From positions 15,414,501-15,478,500 of the forward strand of contig CM076949.1 of NCBI GenBank assembly GCA_039566865.1: a stretch of 64,000 nt of DNA, read 5' to 3'. The notes below the pieces were generated by a model that worked only from the letters and a program-made list of their open reading frames with translations, was not told where the DNA came from and made no database searches. This document shows positions 1 through 12,453 of this stretch, piece after piece. Within the stretch, counting starts at the first letter, position 1. The number at the start of each line of letters is the position of its first letter. A program made the translations under genes and the position numbers. This stretch comes from Aurelia coerulea (lineage: Eukaryota; Cnidaria; Scyphozoa; Semaeostomeae; Ulmaridae).

Positions 1-89
1 TGTTTCTTTCACTTTAATAGCAATACGGATGATACCTCATTCCCATGGCAACGAGGTATTTTCTTGGATGGCACCATATTAGTAAGGGA

Positions 90-3000
90 AAATTAATAAG
101 AATCCGTGACCAAATCGCCGGGACTTTGGTTTGACACTTGTTTTGACATCAGAACACAGAGAAGATTAAAATAAAATTGGGGGTCCCTCTTGAAAATGCC
201 AGGAACACCTCCACAGCGGCCCAAATAGCTAGGCTGCGGCTCATGTAACGCCAAATGCTCAATTTGAAGCCATTATAACAAAAAGGTGAGTAAATCATTG
301 CATTAAGTATGTAGTAAATGAAAATAAATCAATTTTGAACACCAGAGAGGGGATAAAACCGGTCTTAATGGCATTTAACAGAGCAAAAAAGCATATGCTC
401 CTCCGTAGAGGCGCAAAAATTGAATGTTCTGCTTTTCTTGCCGCTAAAATGTTTCCAGTGCAATCAGGGGGTCCAAGACAAGAGATTTTCTAAGCATTAA
501 GATTGGTTCATGATGATGATTAATTGTTGGCGTTGCATTATTGGCTATTGGTAGGAAATTGGCCTGATTTTCCTTGCCTCCATCGTTGATTAATCATTCA
601 ATAATCATCAACTTCCTCATCTTTACCTTCATTAATATTTGCGCGTTCTTTTTCAATCTTATTATTGTAATTTCTCCTTCATCATCAATGGCATCATCAA
701 CAACCAACTCATTATTTTCTGGAGCCTAAATCTTAGCGATGTTGATAGAGCCAAGTGCATCAGGCAGCATTTTTACCTAAAGTACTAGATCTTTGAATCG
801 AAAATGTAAGCTGAGACTGTTAGAAATCTGTAGTTAGCTAATCTTCCCATAGCCTTCTAGTTTGATGAATTCGTTCATTTGTATAGATACGAAGAATTCA
901 GCTTCTTAGGTTAACTAACCCTTTAGATCTTCGGGAAACGCCTTTTTTAATATAGAAATATGCCCTTTCTAGATAGAAAACGACGAATAAAATCATTGTA
1001 TATACATGTGAGAAACTTCAATGCAAGGCCTTTCAATTGCATTACAACTAGTATTACAAATAGTAAAACTTAAAATGAGTTATATGAGAATCTATTTGAA
1101 ATATACATTTGATCTTGAACTTGAACTTGCCAAAGTATGTAGTCTAAAGAAGTCAGCCTGCAACGTTGAGAATGTTCAACGGGGGAGTTTTCTTCATTAC
1201 AGCCCTGAAGAAGTCCTGCATGGCAGGACAAAATATTTATTCAACCATTTGCTGTTGTTTTTGTTGTATTGCAGTGTTTCTGCCTTTGAACTTATTAATT
1301 TATTCGTCACCGCAAGCATCTTCGGATCCGACAATCGACGCTGGTATCGTGGCCTTTCCTTTTTCAAATTAAGTTTTCTTGGCATGATGGCAAACATTTC
1401 ATGCAGTGACGATAGCTCTATTGAACTGGAAATATCCCGCTTACTACTAATGAGCACCAACTGCTCTAGTCGTTCTTCTCCCATTTTTGGACGCAAGTAT
1501 GTGTTAATCAATTTCACTTTGCTATACGATCACAAACGGCACAAAAAGATCTCAGAATGACGAGATCATTTTTAGCATTAGATGACCAAGAAAGCGAGAC
1601 CGAACACAGACGTACCCCTACCTTAAAATGTGTATGACATTTTTGGACGAATCTAAATTACTGCATTTCCAAAACGGTGGTGGGGTGGGTATTTACCCCC
1701 CTCCCCATACCCTCCTGTTGCTCCGTCATTGGAAAATTTCACCCAGTGGAAATCAGGCTTCAAACTATTTTTGAAAGTTTGCCAATGCAGCTTTAGAGTA
1801 ATTATTTCTCTCGTTTAGAACCACTGAGTCAGGCAATGAATTCCAGTCGCTTATGTTTCTTGGTACAAATCAGTTCTTATAAATTTCTATATTGCAGCGC
1901 GTTGTTTTGACACATTTCGAGTTAGAAGAGCATTGTTTTCTGCTAGTTGAATTGGAATCTGGAGTCCCTTGGTACAGCAACCAAGTTGTATACTACCTCA
2001 TGAAATACTATCTAGATGAGACAAACCAGATCAGGAAAAAACTTAGCTGATTGCAATGATGAAAGAAGGATGGACCAGTGGGTGCGGAATGGACCCAATA
2101 CTTTGTTCAATTGAAGATATGAGCCAACCATAGGTTTTCACCTGCTAACTTCATTATTAAGATTATCCTTCTCCATGAAAATGACAATCAGATGCAGCAA
2201 GACCTCATGAGCTACAGATTTAGGAGATGGCTTCGACAGCACCAGGAGCTAGTACTCCTAACTTCTTATAACTGATTTCTTAAGTATCAATTGGAATTCA
2301 TCAAATCATCCAGGCGTTTGGAGAACATTTGGTCGGATTTGCAGTAATACCTCAAGGGACCTCAAGACATAGGTCAAGGGTCTCTAGGTACACATGATCA
2401 TGCACAAAGGCCATAACATAAGGACGTATCAGATCGCCATGCATGTGGTGCGCAGTCATGTATTTGTAGGGAATAGATTGTTTCTCAAACTCAGTTGCAG
2501 CAGCGAGCAATTCTACATTCTAGGAGAAGGTATTATGTAGAAGTTGCTATTTGCCTCAGGCTCCAGGGGGGGGGCAGAGATTAAATCGTATCATATCGGA
2601 TTTTCACCGTAGTTGGTAGAAACATGGGCCTATGTGAATAATGTTCCAAATGTTAATAAAGATAAATGCATAGTCTGTTTCTCTGATTGCAGAAATCCTC
2701 GAGATCAAGGTGAGAGAAACTTCCCAACACTGTTCAACAACATCAATTCTATTGAAATTACAATCAGTTCTTGCAAAAAGATGTACTATTTCTTCTTTGC
2801 AGATGGAAATTGTTGTTGACGGTGAAATATCAAACTCTTTTCGAATTCATGAAACGCCTTTTAGAAGGTCCTGATTTGCTCAGGTCATCGACCAAAATTA
2901 TCAGGTCATCGTGCTATGTTCCCATCGTAAGTCTGTTTGTATGACACGGACGGTGTGTGCAGCTTTTGCGCTGCCCAAACATGATGTTAGTGCGATCTCA

Positions 3001-3736
3001 AATGTCAGCCCCAATTAATATGTTGTCTTTGAAATTTTTATTGTCCATTGCTGCAAAATGTCAGGATGGAGGGCTACAAGAACTATAACCTAAGAAGCTG
3101 AATTCTTCGTATCTATACAAATGAACGAATTCATCAAACTAGAAGGCTATGGGAAGATTTGCTAACTACAGATTTCTAACAGTCTCAGCTTACATTTTCG
3201 ATTCAAAGATCTAGTACTTTAGGTAAAAATGCTGCCTGATGCACTTGGCTCTATCAACATCGCTAAGATTTAGGCTCCAGAAAATAATGAGTTGGTTGTT
3301 GATGATGCCATTAATGATGAAGGAGAAATTACAATAATAAGATTGAAAAAGAACGCGCAAATATTAATGAAGGTAAAGATGAGGAATTTGATGATTATTG
3401 AATGATTAATCAACGATGGAGGCAAGGAAAATCAGGCCAATTTCCTACCAATAGCCAATAATGCAACGCCAACAATTAATCATCATCATGAACCAATCTT
3501 AATGCTTAGAAAATCTCTTGTCTTGGACTCCCTGATTGCACTGGAACCATTTTAGCGTTCAAATTGAGCATTTGGCGTTACATGAGCCGCAGCCTAGCTA
3601 TTTGGGCCGCTGTGGAGGTGTTCCTGGAATTTTCAAGAGGGACCCCCAATTTTATTTTAATCTTCTATGTGTTCTGATGTCAAAACAAGTGTCAAACCAA
3701 AGTCCCGGCGATTTGGTCACGGATTCTTATTAATTT
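90..3736. mobile_element. Fold-back DNA transposon with ~650-bp inverted arms
   Basis: The left arm (about 90-913) and right arm (about 3086-3736) are reverse complements through nearly their whole length. Both outer ends read AATTAATAAGAATCCGTGAC inward and both inner ends finish at CTTCTTAGGTTA. The left arm holds about 170 bp (roughly 270-441) missing from the right arm, so an insertion or deletion followed arm formation. The 2.2-kb centre carries a decayed hAT-type transposase C-terminus on the minus strand and no intact gene. The element is therefore non-autonomous today. I could not identify a clean target duplication. Confidence 0.8.
1359..1526 (-). pseudogene. hAT transposase C-terminal (dimerisation) fragment
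   Basis: The minus-strand translation contains YSKVKLINTYLRPKMGEERL followed by a stretch around ISSSIEL and MFAIMPRKLNL. This matches the C-terminal dimerisation tail of TTF/ZMYM-type hAT transposases, where a SFSKLKLIKTYLRS-like block precedes an ERL..LALLSIE block. A stop and a frame break lie just upstream, about 1527-1545, and I could not follow the catalytic domain further up. It lies between the fold-back arms, so the element probably descends from an autonomous hAT element. A 179-residue plus-strand frame over the same bases looks like a chance shadow. Assignment rests on motif resemblance. Confidence 0.55.
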
Positions 3737-4200
3737 ATCAGGGGATGCTACTGTACATGTGTGCCAATTTTCATGCTTGCATCCAAAAATGTGCACGATT
3801 TTAGCTCTTATCCGCTGGACTACAGTAAGTTACAAGATTCACAGAATAGGGAGAGGAAGAGTAGATGATCATACTCATGGTAAGTTTTATTCAAAAATTT
3901 TGTTTCATATTGTGAAAGCCTGCTCTCCCATTACAAAAGCGTTCCAAAGGGCGATACCCCTGTCTATAATTGGAGCATGACATTGAAGCAGGGTTTAAGT
4001 ATGCTTTGACTTGAATATCATAGACATCGTACTCCAAGTAGACTAGGAATAGGCTTATCATACCAGACTAGGCCCATGCTGAAATTTTGATGAAGAGCTG
4101 AAAGGAAGGCAAGGGTAAAATTTGAGCGAATCATAAGATTTCGATGAAACCTGACGTACACAGCCATTTATTAACATGACTAAACAAAAACTGTACTTAC

Positions 4201-4285
4201 CGTTATCTTCTTGAGTCGCAACAGTGCGCAAAATGAGTGATAGCAGCAAGGCTGTTACTAGCCATATGTCCTGGATGCAGGCCAT
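4201..4285 (-). CDS. Candidate first coding exon of a secreted or membrane protein
   Basis: On the minus strand an ATG in the good context CAAGATGG opens MACIQDIWLVTALLLSLILR, then TVATQEDN. This is a short N-region, a leucine-rich hydrophobic core of about 12 residues and a polar, A-T-Q-like cleavage site, as in a signal peptide. After 28 codons plus one base the frame meets G|GTAAGT, a consensus 5' splice donor, so I end the exon at 4201 (phase 1). The rest of the gene would lie at lower coordinates or outside the window, with the 3.6-kb fold-back transposon inside its intron. No family can be assigned. It is the only host-like coding signal I see, and a chance match cannot be excluded. Confidence 0.4.
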
Positions 4286-4443
4286 CTTGAATGTGAAACC
4301 TGAAGGTGGAACTGATCACCACCACATGCTGTAGACTCACGAAATAGTCCCAGTTATCGCAACAACAACAGCAATGACAACAACAACAACAATAACAATA
4401 TATATTGAAATCAGTGATTGAAATACTGCCGGACGCTTATGGA

Positions 4444-4706
4444 ACGCCGTTTGCACAAAAATGACATAAACATAGTTTATGTTACATAAACTATGTTTAT
4501 GTGCACATAAACTATGTTTATGTACATAAACTGTGTTTATGTGCACATAAACATAGTTTATGTACATAAACATAGTTTATGTCCAATATTTTGCACATAA
4601 ACCTAGTTTATGTATAGTTTATGTACATAAACTATGTTTATGTGCACATAAACATAGTTTATGTACATAAACATAGTTTATGTCCATTTTTGTGCAAAAA
4701 CGGCGT
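4444..4706. mobile_element. Palindromic MITE built from ACATAAACTATGTTTATGT units
   Basis: The ends ACGCCGTTT..GCACAAAAATG and CATTTTTGTGCAAAAACGGCGT are inverted copies. Between them lie about a dozen near-identical, self-complementary units around ACATAAACTATGTTTATGT, several joined through GTGCAC. The whole 263 bp can fold on itself and each unit can also form its own hairpin. No coding capacity. Confidence 0.75.
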
Positions 4707-4729
4707 CATAGTCATTGTTCTAGAAGGCG

Positions 4730-5800
4730 TCATAATCATAGTCATAATGAGTCCCTAAAGCGTCACGTCGGTAACAATAGCGGACTTATCGCATTCAGAA
4801 CACCGGTGCAATGTGATCCAGATTTCCATTCGTAGCCTGAGGCATTATTTCAAGTTAGGCATATAAAGTGTACTTTAGGCCTCTTTCTTAGCACAGCAAG
4901 GGCACAAAATAGCAATAAATTTCAAATTCAAATTTCTTAACTTGCACTCACTCGATTTTCATGATCTTCCTTTTGTTTTAAAGATTAAACCTTGCAGAAT
5001 ATGTAGTGAAAAAGCCGATTGAAAATTTTATCTTGAGATGTGCAAATTTAGTGAATTCTAAATGGTTACCAAACGTTAAAAAAAAAACTAAAAAACTGAA
5101 TCATTAAACTACCGAGTCGCTCCCCTGGGCTCTGAACTTTGTATTTCGATTTCTTAACTTTTTGTGCTCCATAGACGCTCCTAACTTAGACTGATTACGA
5201 TTGAGTCCTAGTAATCGCTACCACCCACTGGGGAAACTCGAACAAATTAAGACAACGACACAACGGATTCGAACTGATCAATTTTTCGAACGTAAATTTT
5301 ACGAACAGTGCAAGAACACAAGGTTCGCGAGATTTGAACATTCTCACTGAAGAGGCCGCCGAGGGGCGGTGAAAATTTTGAGAACAAAACATGAAACGTG
5401 TAAGTGTGTTTAGAATAATGGTGGGACAAATGCACTTTGGCGGACACAGTTTCCAAGGAAAACAGAGGTTGAATTGAATTGTATTGTTAGAACTAACTGC
5501 TGATTGGCTTTCTAAACAATAATGCTGTAAATGCTATCATGTGATTGGATAATGCAAGATTCGAACGGGCCTAAAACTGCAGCAGGAACAAGCAATCAAT
5601 GAGTTCGTTTCGCTACAATGTTTGGGGGCTGCCGCCCCCAAGCCCCCGCTAGCTCAATAGGTATACTTTAATCTTAGTACTGATGCATTTTCCATCCAAA
5701 ATCGGTACAAAATTCACACACGGAGAAATGTTAAAAGTGTGTCCGCTAAAGTGCAAACTAGCCATAATGGTTTTAAAATGAAGGTATGAAATTACCAAAG
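4730..5800. other. Noncoding stretch, no gene recognised
   Basis: Short overlapping minus-strand frames occur at 5195-5456, but none has a recognisable domain, a splice signal I trust or a good start. A GC-rich motif with GGGGGC and GCCCCC arms lies at about 5624-5650 and resembles transposon-end sequence. I see nothing else. Confidence 0.5.
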
Positions 5801-5804
5801 TATA

Positions 5805-6024
5805 AGTTGCAAAATTGTTGAGCCATTCTTGAAAAAATGGTTTTTTTGGCACTGTGCCCCCCGTCCCCACTTTGCAATGTTGAAATCAGTCGGAAAAGTT
5901 GTAAATCGTTAGTTGCCAACAGAAAAGACGCGTTTTTTTGCCAATCAACATTGCAATGGGGGGGGGGGGGGGGGGCAAAAAACCTTATTTTTTGTCAATG
6001 GCTCAACAATTTTGCAACTGATTG
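5805..6024. mobile_element. MITE family M1, copy 1
   Basis: The left end AGTTGCAAAATTGTTGAGCC is the inverse of the right end GGCTCAACAATTTTGCAACT, and the right side continues into GATTGTC. The body carries GCACTGTGCCCCCCGTCCCC and a G-run near 5959-5976. A second copy with the same ends and body sits at 12454-12666, which confirms a mobile family. Noncoding. Confidence 0.8.
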
Positions 6025-6763
6025 TCTGAAAATGGTCAAACTTTAAATGCGTGTAATTCACCTACGCATTTGAACTTTTCAACTCATTTTGGAGACCAAC
6101 AAGAGTTTGGTTGGATTCACGCATGCATGCTGTTTTGACTTGTTTTCGAGCAGCAATAAAGCATTTGGAGGCTTAACAAAAATGGACGATTTTTAATAAA
6201 ATCGACGTGTTTGTCGTTCATATAAAAAAGGGGCGTGGCACTATCTAATTGACGCAAAATAGACAATGTTATTCATAGATTCTCTGAACACCCCAGGCCA
6301 GCGCATGATGTCGAGAAAATGGCATGTTATGAGAGTGTTCCCAATTTACAACGATTTTATCTTCAATTTAAGTCCCCTTGTTATTATCAATGCATAATTC
6401 ACTACCAGGATGAAGCCTCAAAATGTAGTGAATGGATCAGGAAACTTTTCCATGATGTTTTTTACTTGGAAGAGAAGAAATGCTCTGCATTTGACAGTCT
6501 ATTTTTCAGTTTTCAAAGGAACAGTAAACAAAAATAAAGAGGGGGAAAATGAACAGGAAAAAGTGCTGTATTGAATTGAAACAAATTCCAACTCTAAGAT
6601 CTTGTATCCAAAGATCATGCGATTCATACGAGAAAAATCAATTGAATTTCCTTTCACTATCTCTTTAAAAGTTCTTTTGAGATGAACTTGTTGATATCTA
6701 AAGCGCGAGATTGGAACGCTCGAATCAAATTCGTTGACACCACCTTCAGAATGGCAGTACATC
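6025..6763. other. Noncoding stretch before LINE A
   Basis: Only short frames without recognisable domains are present (6319-6537 plus, 6499-6762 minus). No inverted ends or tandem repeat stood out. Confidence 0.4.
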
Positions 6764-6985
6764 GTTTCATTTCATTTCATTTCATTTCATTTCATTTTAT
6801 CTTTTTTACCCATGGTAGCCCCTCAATAATAATAATTGATTTACAGGGGGCCATGCTAAAAACTTACAAATAACTACTAATTTACAATAAAAACGAAATT
6901 TGCTATAAAACCTAAACCTAAACCTAAACTAATTTCAAATTGTCATAAATAAATGAAAGAAAACAGAAAAGAATTGATGTGAAAT

Positions 6986-8372
6986 TCATGGTTGCACCAT
7001 CTTTTTAAACGCTCTCAGGGTTGAAGTATTTCTGATCTCAGGGCCAAGACTGTTCCAAAGCTTGGCGCCTCGGTATGCGAAACATTTCTGCCCCCATGCC
7101 GATTTTAATAATGGCAACCTGAGATTGACTTCAGCGTTTCTAAGAGAACGACTGATAGAGTTGTTGACTCTCGTGAACATGTCTTTCATATAAGAAGGCA
7201 CGTCCCCATTAAAGGATTTAAAGACCATTTTCTGAGCTTCAAAATCAATAAGCTCCCTGACAGTGGGCCATTTAAGTGCCCGAATAACTGGTAAAGCAGT
7301 AGCATCAAATGGACTGTTGGTGACGAGTTTTGCAGCCCGATTTTGAAGTTTCTGCAATTTGTCAATGGCAGTCACCCCAGCATTTCCCCAGACAGGACAG
7401 CAAAATCTAAAGTAAGGCTCCACTAAACTCTTATACATTGTCTTGACAGTTGAAATAGGAAGGTACTGCTTGGCATAACGAAGCACACCAATACCTCTAG
7501 AGATCTTATTAGTTGTTAGGGCCAATTGAGATGTCCATTTAAGTTGATGGTCAACCTGAACACCAAGGTATTTGACCTCCTTTACCAACTTGATATCCTC
7601 GGAACCAATCTTAAGGTGTTGTTTGGTTGAATCAACAGAGTCAATTTTTCGCAGCTTACCATTACTCCCTGTAGTCATTGCTTCTGTCTTGGCAACGTTT
7701 AAAGACAACCTTTCAAAGCTTTTAAGTCAGCATTAACTGCTTGATTCCTTGATTAATTTCCAAAACAGATTCAGAGGCATAGTAAATGCTTGTGTCATCT
7801 GCATACATGGATACAAGGGAATTTTTCAAACAACAAGGAAGATCGTTAGTATAGACCAGAAAGAGAAGTGGTCCAAGACATGAACCTTGTGGTACACCAC
7901 AAGTTATACTGTCTGTAGCGGAAATTCGCCCATTCACCTTACAGCATTGTCGTCTACTGGTGAGATATGAGCGAAACCAGCCAAGTTCTTTTCCTTTCAA
8001 GCCACAGAAGTTAAGCTTCCTTAATAGAATATCGTGGTCAACTGTGTCAAAAGCTTTCTTGAGGTCTATGTAAACGACAGCTGTGTATTTACCTTTATCA
8101 ATGTTTAAGTACCAGTCGTTCGTGCACTTTAACAGGGACGTGAGAACCGAATGAAGGGCCCGAAAACCTGACTGATCAGAGAAAATCAGCTTGTTTTTGT
8201 CAAGGTAATCGTACAGCTGGTTACAGACAAGCTTCTCAAATAAACGAGAGACAACGGGTAGCACCGATATAGGTTTATAATTTGACCTATCGTCTTTTGA
8301 GCCTTGCTTAAAAATTGGAGCTACGCTAGCAGTTTTCCAGTTATCAGGGAAGCAGCCGACGGACAGAGACAA
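6986..8372 (-). pseudogene. LINE A reverse transcriptase and C-terminal region, broken
   Basis: The upstream part (7722-8372) has the finger-palm motifs FKQGSKDDRSNYKPISVLPV, YIDLKKAFDTVDH, GVPQGSCLGPLLFLVYTNDL and the catalytic MYADD box. A frame break at about 7709-7721 separates it from 6986-7708, which holds the thumb and C-terminal region with KYLGVQVD, an LQNRAAKLV stretch and CFAYRGAKLWNSL, common in CR1/L2-like LINEs. The intact protein would carry out target-primed reverse transcription. The D, YADD and GVPQG residues survive, so inactivation is by frame damage. Confidence 0.88.
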
Positions 8373-8639
8373 TGTGAAGAGTTAGGCAAGCGAAGGAGCC
8401 AAAATCTCAATACCTACTTTAAGAAAGTGACTAGAAATGCGATCAGTGCCAGAACCTTTTGATTTTTCGATCTTGGAACATGCTTTTATAGCCTCTTCAG
8501 TGGTAATAGGCTTAAAGAAAAAAGTAGAATCAGTCTTTCCTTCACCATAATCACCATCTAGAAGAGGGTTTTCTTTGTTAGGTACCGTATATTTTCGCTA
8601 AGGTTCTTCCCCACATTGCAGAAAAAATTATTCATAGTG

Positions 8640-9590
8640 TCAGCTATTTCTTGGGGGGTTAGTAATTTTATCCTCGCCATTTTTAATAGACATTATTTCA
8701 GTAGTTTTGGACCTTTTATTCACCAACTGGTTTATAGTCTTCCATGTTTCCTTAGTGTCCCCAGCACAAGACTGAATCTTATTTGAAAAATATTCTCTTT
8801 TCATTTTAGAGTTCAAATTATTGGCCTTGCATCGCATTTGTCTGTAGGCACTCATAAGTAGCTCAGATTTTGCCTTTACTGCAGCAAAACCTTCAATTTG
8901 TCCCATGTCCTGAAGAGCTGCTTCAGATCGGGGGTGATCAAAGGACTGAAACGCTCAGTGACTCTACGCTCTCTTAAGGGGGCATGCTTCTCAATGATGG
9001 AAGACAATTGATTTGACTACAAACGAACTGCATTGTCTAAACCATCGCTGTTGTGTACAATAGCAAACCAGTCAGTTTCGGCAAGGTCCATTAAAAACAG
9101 GTCGTTGTCAAAATTTTTCATCTGTCTAGACGTTATTGCGTTATGGTTGACTTTGATAGATCCCCGAAACTTACGAGTCACATACACCAAATTATGATCG
9201 CTAATGCATGTTTTTACAACGCCAGATTCGACAATATTTGAAGGGTTGCTGATTGCGACATTATCAATTGTAGTGGCAGTATCGACTGTCTCTCTGGTAG
9301 GTTCGGTAATAAGTTGCTTCAGTCCAAAGGAGTTATAGAAATCCAACATGTATTTAGTGCAACTTGGAACATCAGAATTTAGGCATTCTAAGGGATTCAA
9401 TGCAGAGCTAAGGTCACAATTTGTGTCACCTAATAAGATGATCTCTTTTCCCTAAGACTCTAGATAACTGAAAACGTCTTCTAACTTATCAAATCTTCTA
9501 CCGCATCAGAAGGAGGTCGGTACCAAGAAACCACAAGAAAAGGCCTAGCTTGGAGTGGCTTCTCCTCTAGAAGTCGTCTTGTTTATCTTA
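8640..9590 (-). pseudogene. LINE A apurinic-type endonuclease and linker remnant
   Basis: Minus-strand fragments in different frames give VVSWYRPPSDAVE (near 9500), GDTNCDL (near 9420) and SDHNLVYVTRKF (near 9190). These are conserved blocks of APE-type LINE endonucleases, which nick the target DNA. The segment 8640-8906 covers the linker between endonuclease and RT, with TWKTINQLVNKRS. At least two frame changes occur. The N-terminal catalytic block with its LNINGL-like motif is missing, in keeping with 5' truncation. Confidence 0.8.
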
Positions 9591-9604
9591 TGACTTGGGC
9601 CAAG

Positions 9605-10340
9605 CCCACTTGGAAAATTGTCCTGATCGTGCAGAATTCACGAAAACCACCTTGAGATGCGCTGTTGTGACAAAGTCATGATTTTGAAGCCGAGGCCAAC
9701 AACAGTATCGATGCTCCATCGATACTCACTGTCACCGTTCGTGAAAAAACTCGTTATAACTGTAACTACAATTTATCTTCATTCTGGCTTTTATGCCCAA
9801 TGCCACGGGAAAAGAGTTATCAATCTGATTTTCACTTAAACTTGATGAAAACGGCCACACTTGCAGCGTAAGAGAATGTAAACAACATCGACGGTCAGTT
9901 TTTTTACTTTTAAAGAGAGTGAATTTAAACTTTTAACTGATATAAATTGGTCTTCGAAGGTGTTCTCTGTCCGCAAAATCTTAGTTGGCAACTATCATGA
10001 AAAGTTTGACATGGACTAGGAAGATAGACATATTGTGCATCCTTTTAACATAATATTTCATTTCCAAATAATTTTTCTGGTTCAATATACGATTATTGCA
10101 ATGCCAAGATCAGGCGACCTTCGTTTAAATGCTTCAGTGGATCTCTACAAACCTTCCTTGATAATTATAACGGTACAGCAACAAAAAGGACATCGACTAG
10201 TTCGAGCAAAGCGACTCAATAGGCCTTTATCATAAATCGGACATTGCAGATACGTCATACATTGTTAGACATCAAAGATGTTTCGTAGTTGCGTATCATC
10301 GTACAGTCATCAGGTAAAGTTTCACCACAAAAGCTCAGCA
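9605..10340. other. Noncoding stretch between LINE A and LINE B
   Basis: Two short plus-strand frames (9657-9839, 10035-10235) have no recognisable domain. No repeat structure noticed. Confidence 0.4.
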
Positions 10341-10342
10341 TA

Positions 10343-12125
10343 TGATATGATATGATATAATTTTTTATACACGAAACTAACCTTCAGCTTAAATACAATA
10401 AATAAATTGGTTATTAACAAAAGATCAAATTAAAAAAAAGATAAAATACCTAAGATGCTGTTCTTCCAGGGGGTCGTGTTTTAAAGTGATATTTTCAGTC
10501 AGCTCTTAAAATACTCCTTTAGTTCTTTTTTAAAGCGACCAATAGTCGGGAGTTCTCTAATATCAACTGGGATATTGTTCCAAACTTTCATAGCAGAATA
10601 GTAATAACTCTTTTTCGCATATTCTGTATTTAGTCTAGGAATTTGTAGATCTCTACAGTACCTTGTTGCATAGTTTGACTGCGACGATCTTTGCTGAAAT
10701 TTATCCCAGAGGCTTTCAGGGCTTAATTTGTTCATAATCTTATATGTCATGACCGATCTATCAAATCGAATAATATTTTCAACGCTCAGCCAGTCACATG
10801 ACCAGTTATCCTTGAATCTGGCGCTTTCGATTATTGACCGGGCCCTGTCCTGCAGACGTTGGAGGGTATCAAGTTTTGTTTTTGGAAGGCTGCCCCATAT
10901 TTCATTAGCATAACGTAGTAGACACTACACAGCTTTGTTTGGGGAATTATATTTCTTAATTTCTTTAGTGACGCAAGTCCTCCAAAAACTTTACCCTTCA
11001 CAGTTTTGTATTGCTCTTCCCACTTTAGGTTCTCGTCGACAGTTACACCTAGCGATTTCGTCTTCGTAACACGCTTAATATCTGAGCCATTTAACGTGAG
11101 TGCATTCGAGATATTCAGCGCATTTACTTTACGAGAATGGCCTATTATCATATATTCTGTCTTTGCAGGGTTAGGACTTAACTTATTTATTCTCATCCAC
11201 TCCGAGAGGTTGAGCAATTCCTGTTGCGCCTCTAAGACCAGTTTCTCAACATCATCCGATGCGATTGTTACATTTGTATCATCGGCATAGATACTTGCTT
11301 GGGAAAATTTCAAACACTTCTAGAAGTCGTTTAGATATATGATAAAAAAGGAGAGGACCTAAGCAGGAACCTTGAGGTATGCCACACGTTACCTCACTTG
11401 TCATTGATCTCTGTCCATTTACAGAGCAAAATTGCTTCCTATGATCTAAGTAGGACTGAAACCAGTTCCCAGCGTTGCCCCTTATACCGTATCTGCACAA
11501 TTTTTTGACCATTATTTTGTGATCGACCGTATCAAATGCTTTCTTTAGGTCAAGAAATATGGTCAAGTTCAATTTTTTACTGTCAATATTTTCATACCAA
11601 AAATCGTTACTGCATATCAAGGATGTTATTGTGGAGTATAGTTCACGAAAAGCTGACTGATTCTTGGTGATTACATTATTTTCAAGAAGGAAATCAAACA
11701 TCTGATCGTGTACTATCCGCTCCAGGATCCTAGAAAAAATTTAAATAACTGAAATGGGCCTATAATTGTTTACATCCTTTTTTGCACCTGATTTAAATAT
11801 AGGAGTTACTCTTGCAAGTTTCCAAATGTCTGGGAATATACCGTTTTTTAATGATGAATTGAATATCATCATCAAAGGCTTTGACACGAGGTCTCCCACA
11901 TCTTTGACAATGGCTTTGGGTACTTTATCGGGACCAGCTGCCTTTCCGCTTTTTAGCTGTTTAATTGCATTCAATATGAAAACATCGTCAACAGTTTTAA
12001 ATTCCATTTCCTTTAGCTCTGGCTTGATGTTTTGGAGACAGTCATCACCTGGCTTAGAGACAATTTTCTTTGCCAAGTTTGGACCAACTGAGACGAAATG
12101 CTGGTTTAAAGCCTTCAGAATGTCA
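10343..12125 (-). mobile_element. LINE B, 5'-truncated non-LTR retrotransposon
   Basis: This is a minus-strand RT-containing remnant. Its 3' end lies at about 10343 with a (ATATC)-type tail on its own strand. It begins at the RT N-terminus near 12120 and lacks an endonuclease. The 3' UTR and C-terminus match LINE C at 15.2-16.2 kb, so these are two copies of one family. The coding region is broken into at least four frame segments. Confidence 0.87.
10499..12120 (-). pseudogene. LINE B reverse transcriptase, broken
   Basis: In coding order the segments are 12076-11741 (SGKAAGPDKVPKAIV, then FKSGAKKDVNNYRPISVI), 11701-11279 (FLDLKKAFDTVDHKIM, GIPQGSCLGPLLFY), 11313-10831 (IYADD catalytic box, KSLGVTVDENLKW) and 10750-10499 (ESLWDKFQQRSSQSNY, VWNNIPVDIREL). 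The boundaries need frameshifts near 11730, 11300 and 10790. The key RT residues are still readable. The lineage is CR1/L2-like by these motifs; I cannot place it more exactly by eye. Confidence 0.85.
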
Positions 12126-12453
12126 CGCTCTCGAATGTCAGAATGTCACGCTGTCAGCATGATGGAGAAGGCAATAAGGGGAAAAGGGGGCAATATATTG
12201 CCTGTTTAATTTGTTATTTATTGCTTTTCCTCGAAACAGTACACTTCTCCATCGAATAAAACAGTCATTAGGTACGGTATCAATACAAAATTCAGTTTTT
12301 TTAAAAGCTCCAAAATAGTTCATTTCTTGCATTAGAGTCTTCAAAGTTTGTTGCCATGAAGACCTCGTTAGGTTACAAATGCTGACTAAATTAGATCACA
12401 ATGGCACTAGAACCTTTTGAGTAATGCGCCTTTGAAAATTTAGCCCTTTCAGA

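Larger units (their letters stand above)
6764..9600 (-). mobile_element. LINE A, 5'-truncated non-LTR retrotransposon
   Basis: A minus-strand element runs from an endonuclease-domain remnant (about 9590) through a reverse transcriptase to a 3' UTR. It ends in a simple repeat, (TGAAA)n on its own strand, at 6764-6798. Tails of this kind are typical of CR1/L2-like LINEs. Several frameshifts and stops make it inactive. Its C-terminus resembles LINE I at 63.6-64 kb, so the two probably belong to one lineage. Confidence 0.88.

Noticed and set aside
1021..1560. 179-codon plus frame as a gene
   Set aside because: It overlaps the recognisable minus-strand hAT fragment and has no domain or good start.
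5195..5456. Overlapping short minus-strand frames as a small gene
   Set aside because: No domain, no splice or promoter evidence, and the surroundings are repeat-like.
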